Origin: Nisaea sp.
GTDB lineage: Bacteria > Pseudomonadota > Alphaproteobacteria > Thalassobaculales > Thalassobaculaceae
Direction: 5' to 3'
NCBI RefSeq assembly: GCF_034670185.1
Contig: NZ_JAXMNY010000001.1
Span: 1,302,001 to 1,366,000 of the forward strand
DNA length: 64,000 nt
A program made the position numbers and the translations under genes. Under the pieces are notes generated by a model, which was not told the origin of the DNA, made no database searches, and saw only the letters and a list, made by a program, of their open reading frames with translations. Shown here in pieces: positions 50,380-58,720 of this stretch (positions are counted from its first letter, which is position 1; every line of letters starts with the position of its first letter).

Positions 50380-51131
50380 CAGCCGCCCTCCGCAAGCCGG
50401 ACATCGCCGGCAGAAATCCTGTGCTTCTCGCCGCCATCACCTACGACAATCATCGAGCCGTCAGCCTCTATCCCGTCATAGCGGCCAACGATCTTCTGTT
50501 CATTATTCTCGACAGAAACCCTCCGGCCGATCCAACGCGACCGTGCCGCCCATGCTGCCCGGATAGGCGCAAACCCATCGGAACACCAAAGCGTATAGCG
50601 CGCTGACAGAGCCTTCAGATAGCGATCGAGCAATCCCTCGACCGTGAGTGGCGCGGCAAGATGATCCATGAGTGCCGTTGTTGGATACCGGGCGCCATCA
50701 GGAGCGTGGGCGAGATTGATGCCTACACCCAGCAACGCGACAACACGGTCTCCGCGCACACGCGTCTCCGTCAGGATGCCGGAAATCTTGGCGCCGCCCA
50801 GCAACACGTCGTTCGGCCATTTCAGCACCAGGTCCGCATCGGGCAACAAGCCGGAGACGGTATCGTGAACAGCAAGCGAGGCGACGAAAGAGAGCTCCTG
50901 CAGACGGCCAAGCGGCAACCCCGGGTCGAGGATCGCCGTCGTGTAGAGATTTCCTTCCGGGGACACCCATGCCCGGCCGAGCCTACCGCGCCCGGAACTC
51001 TGGCTCCGGGCCCAGACCAATGTCCGGTCCAGAGCCCCACCTTGCGCCAGGCTGTCGGCTTCGTCATTCGTGCTGGATACGGAATCGTAACCCAGAATCC
51101 TGAAGCCGTGGCTCTGGCGCTCGTGGTTCAA
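50379..51131 (-). CDS. birA: Biotin-[acetyl-CoA-carboxylase] ligase
   Basis: The 250-residue ligase attaches biotin to the carboxyl carrier protein. It has the GRGRLGRAWVSPEGNLYTTAIL catalytic loop (split here: GRGRLGRAW at about 47-55, then SPEGNLYTT), KWPNDVLLGGAKISGILTE and the C-terminal SH3-like wing. There is no N-terminal helix-turn-helix, so it is a monofunctional enzyme rather than the bifunctional BirA repressor. It lies after nuoN. Confidence 0.94.
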   Translation of the reverse strand: MNHERQSHGFRILGYDSVSSTNDEADSLAQGGALDRTLVWARSQSSGRGRLGRAWVSPEGNLYTTAILDPGLPLGRLQELSFVASLAVHDTVSGLLPDADLVLKWPNDVLLGGAKISGILTETRVRGDRVVALLGVGINLAHAPDGARYPTTALMDHLAAPLTVEGLLDRYLKALSARYTLWCSDGFAPIRAAWAARSRWIGRRVSVENNEQKIVGRYDGIEADGSMIVVGDGGEKHRISAGDVRLAEGG

Positions 51132-51187
51132 ATATTCAGGTCCTTCAGGGCCCGGCCAGACACTTCGTCAAGTGCGGGCCACTTGCC

Positions 51188-52648
51188 TCACCCGGCGAAC
51201 AGGGCTGATGCGGCCGCTTTGGCGCTGCTGACCAGCGGTGCGGGGACGATGAAGAACAACAGCGTCACCGCAGCCATCACCGTCATGATGATTTTCAGAT
51301 CCCCCGGGATCGCGGTGTCCAGCGGCTCTTCCGCCTCGTCGAAATACATGATCTTGACGATACGCAGATAATAGAAAGCACCAATCACGCTGGCGATAAC
51401 GCCGAGAATTGCGAGAGCGAAGAGGCCTGCATTGACCGCAGCCATGAACACAAACCACTTTCCGAAGAAACCGGCGAGCGGCGGGATACCAGCCATCGAG
51501 AACATGAAGATCATGATCATCGCGGCCATGCCCGGATGGGTCTTGGAAAGCCCCGCCAGATCGTGGATGCCCTCGACCGGGCGCCCTTGCCGACGCATCG
51601 AGAGGATACAGGCAAAGGTCCCGACATTCATGAAGAGATAGAGAGCGAGATAGACCAGAATGCCGCTGACGCCCGCCTCGTTCGCAGCGGCAAGCCCGAC
51701 TAGCGCATAGCCCATATGGCCGATGGAACTGTAGGCCATCAGGCGCTTGATATTCGTCTGCACGATCGCCGCGATGGCACCGATAGCCATGGAGAGGACC
51801 GCGATCAGGGCAATGATCTGCTGCCACTCGCCGACCAGAGCGCCGAACGGCTCCAGCAGAACCCGCAGGAACAGCGCCAGCGCCGCGACCTTCGGTGCAA
51901 CCGCAAACAGTGCGGTGACCGGCGTCGGCGCGCCTTCATAGACATCCGGGGTCCACATATGGAACGGAACGGCGGAAACCTTGAAGGCGAGGCCACAGAT
52001 CACGAACACGAGGCCAATGATCAGACCGACCGACGGCTGCTGACCGTCCAGACCGGAGAATACGTTCGCCAGACCTTCGAACTCGGTCGTCCCAGCGAAA
52101 CCGTAAACCATCGAGGAGCCATAAAGCAGCATCCCTGAAGACAGCGCACCCAGCACGAAGTATTTCAGGCCGGCTTCGGTGGATTTCAGCGTGTCCCGAC
52201 GGATCGAGGCAATGACGTAAAGCGCCAGGCTCTGGGTCTCGAGACCGACATAGAGCGCGATCAGGTCGTTGGCCGACACCATCATCAGCATGCCGAGCGT
52301 CGAGAGCACAATCAGGACCGGATATTCGAAGCGCTCGAAACTGTCCTGCCGGAAAGTGCTCCGGGACATGATGATGGAAAGGATTGAGCCGGCAAGGATC
52401 AGAATCTTGGCAAACTGCGCAAACGGTCCGGCCTTGAACATGCCGAAGAAGGCCAGTGTCGTGTCGCCGCCGTGGCTCATCACCAGGCCACCTGCCACCA
52501 GAAGCACTGCGACAGCGAGCCAGGAGGTCGCCTCCTGCGCCTTGCCGCCTCTGAACACGCCGAACATGAGAAGCGCCATGGCAGCTGCCGCGAGGAAAAT
52601 CTCCGCGGCCGCCGGGCTCATCACGGGAAGCGTTGTGATCGCGTCCAT
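51188..52648 (-). CDS. nuoN: NADH-quinone oxidoreductase subunit N
   Basis: NuoN is one of the three antiporter-like membrane subunits of respiratory complex I. The 486-residue protein has about fourteen spans, with the broken-helix lysine region LMAYSSIGHMGYALVGL and the VSAVPFHMWTPDVYEGAPTP motif. The ATG at 52646-52648 has AGGAG upstream. It overlaps no neighbour and lies 16 bp after nuoM. Confidence 0.96.
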   Translation of the reverse strand: MDAITTLPVMSPAAAEIFLAAAAMALLMFGVFRGGKAQEATSWLAVAVLLVAGGLVMSHGGDTTLAFFGMFKAGPFAQFAKILILAGSILSIIMSRSTFRQDSFERFEYPVLIVLSTLGMLMMVSANDLIALYVGLETQSLALYVIASIRRDTLKSTEAGLKYFVLGALSSGMLLYGSSMVYGFAGTTEFEGLANVFSGLDGQQPSVGLIIGLVFVICGLAFKVSAVPFHMWTPDVYEGAPTPVTALFAVAPKVAALALFLRVLLEPFGALVGEWQQIIALIAVLSMAIGAIAAIVQTNIKRLMAYSSIGHMGYALVGLAAANEAGVSGILVYLALYLFMNVGTFACILSMRRQGRPVEGIHDLAGLSKTHPGMAAMIMIFMFSMAGIPPLAGFFGKWFVFMAAVNAGLFALAILGVIASVIGAFYYLRIVKIMYFDEAEEPLDTAIPGDLKIIMTVMAAVTLLFFIVPAPLVSSAKAAASALFAG

Positions 52649-52664
52649 GGGTCTCACTCCTGCC

Positions 52665-54176
52665 CTAGCGGGCGGCCACGGCCACGCCGGCATCGCCGAG
52701 CGCAACCTTGTAGTTGCTAATCAGATGATCGACAGACACCGACATGATGTCGAGGAAGGTCGACGGATAAATGCCCATCCAGAAGACGAGGATGATGAGC
52801 GGTGCGAAAATCGCGATCTCGCGCGGCGACAGGTCAAGGATCTGCTTCAAAGCCTCCTTGTCCATCACACCGAAGATAACCCGGCGATAAAGATAGAGCA
52901 TGTAGGCGGCACCGAGGATCAGGCCCGTGGCGGCAAAGGCCGCAAGCCAGGTACTCGCCTCAAAGGCGCCCATCAGGATCAGGAACTCACCGACGAAACC
53001 GCTGGTGGCCGGCAGGCCGACAGAAGCCATGGTGAATATCATGAAGACAAGCGCATAACGCGGCATACGCTCCACCAGACCGCCATACGCCGCGATCTCG
53101 CGGGTGTGCATCCGGTCATAGACCACGCCGACGCAAAGGAAGAGCGCGCCCGAGACAACGCCGTGGCTCAGCATCTGGAAGATAGAGCCTTCGACGCCCT
53201 GGGTGTTCAGCGTGAACATCCCGATGGTGACGAAGCCCATATGCGCAACCGAAGAATACGCAATCAGCTTCTTCATATCTTCCTGCACCAGGGCGACGAG
53301 CGAGGTGTAGATCACCGCCACGACACTGAGCACGAAGACCAGCGGCGCGAAATACTCGGTCGCTTCCGGGAACATCGGAATGGAGAAGCGCAGGAAGCCG
53401 TAACCGCCCATCTTCAGCAGCACGCCAGCCAGGATCACGGACCCCGCCGTCGGCGCCTCAACGTGAGCATCGGGCAACCATGTATGGACAGGCCACATCG
53501 GCACCTTGACCGCGAAGGAGGCAAAGAACGCGAGCCAGAGCCAGGTCTGCAGTTCCGTGGAGAAACCTGCGGCCATCAGTTCCGGGATATCCGTGGTTCC
53601 CGTCTGCAGATACATGGTCAGGATGGCGATCAGCATCAGCACGGAGCCGAGCAGCGTGTAGAGGAAGAACTTGAACGCCGCATAGACCCGGCGGGCACCG
53701 CCCCAGATTCCGATGATAAGGAACATCGGGATCAGCACACCTTCAAAGAAGATGTAGAAGACCAGAATATCCAGCGCACAGAACATGCCGACCATCAGGG
53801 TCTCAAGGACCAGGAAGGCGATCATGTATTCCTTCACCCGCTTCTGCACAGCTTCCCAGCTTGAGAGAATGCAGATCGGTGTGAGCAGCGTGGACAGCAG
53901 CACGAACCACATGGAGATGCCGTCGACACCCATGTGATAGCCGATGCCCCAATCCGGCAGCCAGTCGCGCTTCTCGACGAACTGGAAGTCAGCCGTGGTC
54001 GGGTCGAACCCGGCCCAGATCAGCAGCGATACCACAAAGGTTATCAGCGAGGTCCAGAGCGCCACGTAGCGGGCATTCTTGGCAACCTGCTTTTCTTCAC
54101 CGCGGGTCAGCGCAATGAAAAGTGCCCCCGCCAGCGGCAGGAAGGTTACCAGAGAGAGGAGAGGCCAATCGCTCAT
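52665..54176 (-). CDS. nuoM: NADH-quinone oxidoreductase subunit M
   Basis: This 503-residue antiporter-like subunit has LIAYSSVAHMGFVTIGMF (proton-path lysine region) and FFASFAVKVPMWPVHTWLPDAHVEAPT, plus the conserved glutamate in FEGVLIPMFLIIG near the N-terminal third. It lies 4 bp after nuoL in the membrane-arm gene order. Confidence 0.97.
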   Translation of the reverse strand: MSDWPLLSLVTFLPLAGALFIALTRGEEKQVAKNARYVALWTSLITFVVSLLIWAGFDPTTADFQFVEKRDWLPDWGIGYHMGVDGISMWFVLLSTLLTPICILSSWEAVQKRVKEYMIAFLVLETLMVGMFCALDILVFYIFFEGVLIPMFLIIGIWGGARRVYAAFKFFLYTLLGSVLMLIAILTMYLQTGTTDIPELMAAGFSTELQTWLWLAFFASFAVKVPMWPVHTWLPDAHVEAPTAGSVILAGVLLKMGGYGFLRFSIPMFPEATEYFAPLVFVLSVVAVIYTSLVALVQEDMKKLIAYSSVAHMGFVTIGMFTLNTQGVEGSIFQMLSHGVVSGALFLCVGVVYDRMHTREIAAYGGLVERMPRYALVFMIFTMASVGLPATSGFVGEFLILMGAFEASTWLAAFAATGLILGAAYMLYLYRRVIFGVMDKEALKQILDLSPREIAIFAPLIILVFWMGIYPSTFLDIMSVSVDHLISNYKVALGDAGVAVAAR

Positions 54177-54180
54177 GGTC

Positions 54181-56112
54181 TTACTTCCCGCTCATCAGCA
54201 TGTACCAGGAGATGATCGCAACCACGCCGATCATCATCGCAAAGGCATAATGGTAGACATATCCGGACTGCATCTTGCCGGCTCGGACCGCCGCAAGCTT
54301 GGTAATCAGGCTGACGCCGTCGGGGCCGAAGCCGTCGATGATCGCGCCATCGCCGCTTTTCCAGAAGATCCGGCCGAGCTTCATGGCCGGACGGATGAAG
54401 ATGTAGTCGTACAGCTCGTCGAAGTACCACTTGTTCAGCAGGAACAGGTAGATCGGCCGGAAGGTCGAAGCGACCTTCGCCGGCAAACCGGGCACGAACA
54501 TGTACATGACATAGGCAAGCCCGATACCGGCGACGGTGACGACGATCGGCAGCAGTTTCACCCATGTCGGTACGTGGTGCGCGCCCTCGATCGTATCGTT
54601 ACCGTCGGCAACGAAGATCGCGGCACCCCAGAATTGCTCGCGTAGATCGCCGCCGAAATACTGGTAACCGAGCCATCCAGCGAATACCGCGCCGGTCGCA
54701 AGAACGATCAGCGGCACTGTCATGACCGGCGGGGATTCGTGGATATGGCTCATGACTTCCTTGCTGGCGCGCGGAGCGCCGTGGAAGGTCATGATCAGGA
54801 GACGCCAGCTGTAGAACGCTGTCATGAAGGCCGCCCCGACACCGAGCCAGAAGGCGTAATCGCCGACGCCGGTGTGACGCGCATACGCCACTTCGATGAT
54901 CAGATCCTTCGAGAAGAAACCGGAGAATGGCGGCAGGCCGACCAGAGCCCAGCTACCGATCCACATCATGATGTAGGTGAGTTTGATGTGTCTCCAGATG
55001 CCGCCCATGTTGCGCATGTCCTGCTCGTCCGACATGGCGTGGATCACCGAGCCGGCGCCGAGGAACAGCAGCGCCTTGAAGAAGGCGTGCGTCATCAGGT
55101 GGAAGATAGCGGCGGAATAGGCCGAAACACCGCAGGCGAAGAACATGTAGCCGAGCTGGCTACAGGTCGAATAGGCGATCACCCGCTTGATGTCGTTCTG
55201 GCAGAGACCGACGGTCGCCGCGAAGAAGGCCGTCGTTGCCCCGACAATTGTGATCACCATGAGCGTATCGGGCGAGAATTCCATCATCGGCGACAGGCGC
55301 GCGACCATGAACACACCGGCCGTCACCATGGTCGCAGCGTGAATAAGCGCGGAGACCGGCGTCGGGCCTTCCATGGCGTCCGGTAGCCAGGTGTGCAAGC
55401 CAAGCTGGGCCGACTTGCCCATGGCACCGATGAACAACAGCATGCAAAGGATGGTCAGGGCGTGCCACTCGGTACCGAGGAACTCGAGCGTCATGCCCGC
55501 CTTTTCCGGTGCGGCGGCGAAGATATCGTCCAGCACGACCGTATCGAACAGTAGGTAGGTACCGAAGATGCCGAGGGCAAAACCGAAATCGCCGACCCGG
55601 TTGACGATGAAAGCCTTCATTGCCGCGGCGTTGGCGGACGGCTTGTGGAACCAGAAGCCGATCAGCAGATAGGAAGCGAGACCGACGCCTTCCCAGCCGA
55701 AGAACATCTGCACCAGATTGTCCGCCGTCACCAGCATCAGCATGGCAAAGGTAAAGAGGCTGAGATAGGCCATGAAACGCGGCTTCGACCCGTCGTGGCT
55801 CATGTATCCGATGGAATAAACATGAACCATGGTCGACACGCCTGTGACCACGATCAGCATGACCGCCGTCAGGGTATCGAACTTGAGCGCCCAGGAGGCT
55901 TCCATCGATCCGGAAGAAATCCAGGTGAACAACTCGACCGTGACCGGGTTACCGCCGAGCGCGACATCGAAGAAAGCGATGATCGAGAGCCCCAGCGCAC
56001 CGAACATGCCGGCACAGGTGACAAGCTGCGCCGGACGGTCTCCGATGGCGCGGTTACCGAAGCCCGCGATGAGACTGCCGAGCAGCGGCAGGAAGACGAT
56101 TGCGGCGTACAT
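54181..56112 (-). CDS. nuoL: NADH-quinone oxidoreductase subunit L
   Basis: NuoL (643 residues) is the distal proton-pumping subunit and carries the long C-terminal lateral helix of the membrane arm. Diagnostic parts are MFFGWEGVGLASYLLIGFWF, GKSAQLGLHTWLPDAMEGPTP and RVIAYSTCSQLGYMFFACG. It has full length and is followed by nuoM. Confidence 0.97.
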   Translation of the reverse strand: MYAAIVFLPLLGSLIAGFGNRAIGDRPAQLVTCAGMFGALGLSIIAFFDVALGGNPVTVELFTWISSGSMEASWALKFDTLTAVMLIVVTGVSTMVHVYSIGYMSHDGSKPRFMAYLSLFTFAMLMLVTADNLVQMFFGWEGVGLASYLLIGFWFHKPSANAAAMKAFIVNRVGDFGFALGIFGTYLLFDTVVLDDIFAAAPEKAGMTLEFLGTEWHALTILCMLLFIGAMGKSAQLGLHTWLPDAMEGPTPVSALIHAATMVTAGVFMVARLSPMMEFSPDTLMVITIVGATTAFFAATVGLCQNDIKRVIAYSTCSQLGYMFFACGVSAYSAAIFHLMTHAFFKALLFLGAGSVIHAMSDEQDMRNMGGIWRHIKLTYIMMWIGSWALVGLPPFSGFFSKDLIIEVAYARHTGVGDYAFWLGVGAAFMTAFYSWRLLIMTFHGAPRASKEVMSHIHESPPVMTVPLIVLATGAVFAGWLGYQYFGGDLREQFWGAAIFVADGNDTIEGAHHVPTWVKLLPIVVTVAGIGLAYVMYMFVPGLPAKVASTFRPIYLFLLNKWYFDELYDYIFIRPAMKLGRIFWKSGDGAIIDGFGPDGVSLITKLAAVRAGKMQSGYVYHYAFAMMIGVVAIISWYMLMSGK

Positions 56113-56118
56113 CCGGCC

Positions 56119-56430
56119 TTACCCTTTCATCAGGTTGATGTCTTCGACCGCGATGCTTCCGCGATTGCGGAAATACACCACGAGGATGGCAAGGCCAATG
56201 GCGGCCTCCGCCGCGGCGACCGTCAGCACGAAGAGTGCGAAGATCTGTCCGACGAGATCGTTCAGGAAGACGGAGAAGGTCACCAGGTTGATGTTCACCG
56301 CGAGCAGCATGAGCTCGATCGACATCATGATGATGATCACGTTCTTCCGGTTCAGGAAGATCCCGAACATACCGAGTGTGAAGAGGACGGCGGCAACCGT
56401 CAGGTAATGCGCCAGGCCGATTTCCAACAT
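56119..56430 (-). CDS. nuoK: NADH-quinone oxidoreductase subunit K
   Basis: The 103-residue subunit has three spans with the two conserved membrane glutamates, in MMSIELMLLAVNIN and in VLTVAAAEAAIGLAILV. These lie on the proton path near the quinone module. It sits between nuoJ and nuoL with gaps of 2 and 6 bp. Confidence 0.97.
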   Translation of the reverse strand: MLEIGLAHYLTVAAVLFTLGMFGIFLNRKNVIIIMMSIELMLLAVNINLVTFSVFLNDLVGQIFALFVLTVAAAEAAIGLAILVVYFRNRGSIAVEDINLMKG

Positions 56431-56432
56431 GA

Positions 56433-57038
56433 TCAGACCCCTTCCCCGCTCTGCACTTTAACGACTTCAACCGTCTCTTCCGTGGTCCGGGAAAGCTGTG
56501 CCGAGATACGCTGGCGCTTGACCCCCGGCCGGCTCCGAAGCGTCAGCACGATGGCACCAATCATGGCGATCAGCAGGATCAGACCAGCCGACTGGAAGAG
56601 ATAGACATAGCGGGTATAAAGCAGCGCGCCGAGCGCGTGAGTATTGGTCACGGCCGTAGGATCAGGCGCCGGGGCCGCCGTGATCAGATCAGGTGCGATC
56701 ACCCAACTTGTCACCACGAAGAACAGTTCGGCGAAGATCACCACCCCGATCAACAGGCCAATCGGCAGGTACTTCATGAAGCCCTGACGCAGCTCGACGA
56801 AATTGATGTCGAGCATCATGACGACGAACAGGAACAGCACCGCGACCGCACCGACATAGACCACCACCAGAATCATGGCGATGAATTCGGCTCCAATCAG
56901 GACGAACAGTCCTGCCGCGTTGAAGAAAGCCAGGATCAAGAACAGAACCGAATGAACCGGGTTCCGCGACGAGACCACCATGACGCCCGAGGCAATGGTG
57001 ATCGCGGCAAAGACATAAAATATGAGTGCCTGGATCAT
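56433..57038 (-). CDS. nuoJ: NADH-quinone oxidoreductase subunit J
   Basis: The 201-residue membrane subunit has five spans, with the flexible third-helix motif FIAMILVVVYVGAVAVLFLFVVMML including the tyrosine and glycine that form the pi-bulge seen in structures of complex I. A charged C-terminal tail follows. It is separated from nuoI by 97 bp with a weak hairpin at 57054-57067. Confidence 0.96.
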   Translation of the reverse strand: MIQALIFYVFAAITIASGVMVVSSRNPVHSVLFLILAFFNAAGLFVLIGAEFIAMILVVVYVGAVAVLFLFVVMMLDINFVELRQGFMKYLPIGLLIGVVIFAELFFVVTSWVIAPDLITAAPAPDPTAVTNTHALGALLYTRYVYLFQSAGLILLIAMIGAIVLTLRSRPGVKRQRISAQLSRTTEETVEVVKVQSGEGV

Positions 57039-57135
57039 CCGCGCCCCCGCTCCGCCGGAAGTCCGGCAGGCATTTTGTGAGTCATCTCAGCCATTCTATC
57101 GGCTTTCTTCATGTTCCCTCGCCCCCAAGCAGCCC

Positions 57136-57624
57136 TTAACGGTACGGCGCTTCGACGGTCAGATTATGCGCGATCTCGCGCTCCCAGCGGTCCCCGTTCG
57201 CGAGCAACTTGTCCTTGTTGTAGAACAGCTCCTCACGGGTTTCCGTGGCGAATTCGAAGTTCGGTCCCTCGACGATTGCATCGACCGGGCAGGCTTCCTG
57301 GCAGAAGCCGCAATAGATGCATTTCGTCATATCGATATCGTAGCGGGTCGTCCGCCGGCTGCCGTCATCGCGTGGCTCAGCCTCGATTGTGATGGCCTGT
57401 GCCGGACAGATCGCCTCGCAGAGTTTGCAGGCAATGCAGCGCTCTTCCCCATTCGGGTAACGGCGCAGAGCATGCTCACCGCGGAAGCGGCTGCTGATCG
57501 GCCCCTTTTCATAAGGGTAATTGATGGTCACCTTCGGCTTGAAGAAATACTTCAGGGTCAAATACATGCCCGAAAGCAGTTCCCACAGCAGCAGGCCGCG
57601 CGCGCTTTGTTGCAACGTGCTCAT
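57136..57624 (-). CDS. nuoI: NADH-quinone oxidoreductase subunit I
   Basis: This peripheral-arm subunit carries the two 4Fe-4S clusters N6a and N6b. The 162-residue protein has both ferredoxin motifs, CIACKLCEAICPAQAI and CIYCGFCQEACPVDAI, each a complete CxxCxxCxxxCP. A short amphipathic N-terminus faces the membrane. It lies 59 bp after nuoH. Confidence 0.97.
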   Translation of the reverse strand: MSTLQQSARGLLLWELLSGMYLTLKYFFKPKVTINYPYEKGPISSRFRGEHALRRYPNGEERCIACKLCEAICPAQAITIEAEPRDDGSRRTTRYDIDMTKCIYCGFCQEACPVDAIVEGPNFEFATETREELFYNKDKLLANGDRWEREIAHNLTVEAPYR

Positions 57625-57683
57625 GGCTCAGCCTCTCTCCATCGTGCGCGTTTCAGTCGCGTCTGACATCATTCGATCCGTCC

Positions 57684-58706
57684 TCATCCCAACACCGGCG
57701 CTGGTACCCAGTCGAAGGCCACCAGCACACCAGCGGTCAGCACGACCCAGAGCAGCGAGAACGGCAGGAACACTTTCCAGCCCAGCCGCATCAACTGATC
57801 GTAGCGGTAGCGCGGGAATGTCGCCCGGACCCAAAGGAAGAAGAACAGCACAAAGGCAATCTTGGCGAAGAACCAGATCGGCCCCGGTATCCAGTTGAAC
57901 GGCGCGATATCGAACAGCGGCAGCCAGCCGCCCATGAACAGGATCACAGTGATCCCGCTCATCAGGATCATGTTCGCGTATTCACCAAGGAAGAACAGGG
58001 CGAAGGTCATTGAGGAATATTCGACGAAATACCCCGCAACCAGCTCCGACTCGCCTTCCGGAAGGTCGAACGGCGCCCGGTTCGTTTCGGCCAGTGCCGA
58101 GACGAAGAAAATCACGAACATCGGCAGCAGCGGAATGGCGAACCAGACCGTCTTTTGCGCCTCGACAATGGCGGTCAGGTTCAGCGAGCCTACACAGAGC
58201 AGAACGGTAATCATCACGAAGCCGATGGACACTTCGTAGGAGACCATCTGCGCCGCCGAACGGAGCGCGCCGAGGAAGGCATATTTCGAGTTTGACGCCC
58301 AGCCAGCCATGATCACGCCATAGACCCCGAGCGAGGAAATCGCGAACAGATACAGCACGCCGACATTGATATCGGAAAGCACCATGCCGGCATCGAACGG
58401 GATCACCGCCCAGGCGATCATGGCAAGGGTGAAGGTCAACATCGGCGCCATGGCGAACATGATCTTGTTCGCGCCCGCCGGCATAATGGTTTCCTTGGCG
58501 AACAGCTTTACACCGTCGGCGAGCGGCTGCAGCAGACCGAACGGGCCGACAACGTTCGGTCCCTTCCGCATCTGCATGGCGCCAATCACCTTGCGTTCGA
58601 AATAGGTGAGATACGCGACGGCCACCAGCAGCGGCACCACAATGGCCAGAATCTGCGCCAGAATGATCGCTGTCGGGATCACGTAGGTTTCGAGGATCGC
58701 ATCCAT
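57684..58706 (-). CDS. nuoH: NADH-quinone oxidoreductase subunit H
   Basis: NuoH forms most of the quinone channel. The 340-residue protein has about eight spans with the charged loop KVIGAMQMRKGPNVVGPFGLLQPLADGVKLF and the acidic ALAETNRAPFDLPEGESELVAGY region. The ATG at 58704-58706 is preferred over a GTG 6 bp upstream because AGGAG is nine bases away from it. It follows nuoG after 14 bp. Confidence 0.97.
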   Translation of the reverse strand: MDAILETYVIPTAIILAQILAIVVPLLVAVAYLTYFERKVIGAMQMRKGPNVVGPFGLLQPLADGVKLFAKETIMPAGANKIMFAMAPMLTFTLAMIAWAVIPFDAGMVLSDINVGVLYLFAISSLGVYGVIMAGWASNSKYAFLGALRSAAQMVSYEVSIGFVMITVLLCVGSLNLTAIVEAQKTVWFAIPLLPMFVIFFVSALAETNRAPFDLPEGESELVAGYFVEYSSMTFALFFLGEYANMILMSGITVILFMGGWLPLFDIAPFNWIPGPIWFFAKIAFVLFFFLWVRATFPRYRYDQLMRLGWKVFLPFSLLWVVLTAGVLVAFDWVPAPVLG

Positions 58707-58720
58707 ACCCACTTAACTCC

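Noticed and set aside
52269..53864. 531-codon open frame on the plus strand opposite nuoN and nuoM
   Set aside because: Composition is dominated by Glu/His/Asp/Arg, as expected from the complement of hydrophobic membrane-protein codons. It is not a gene.
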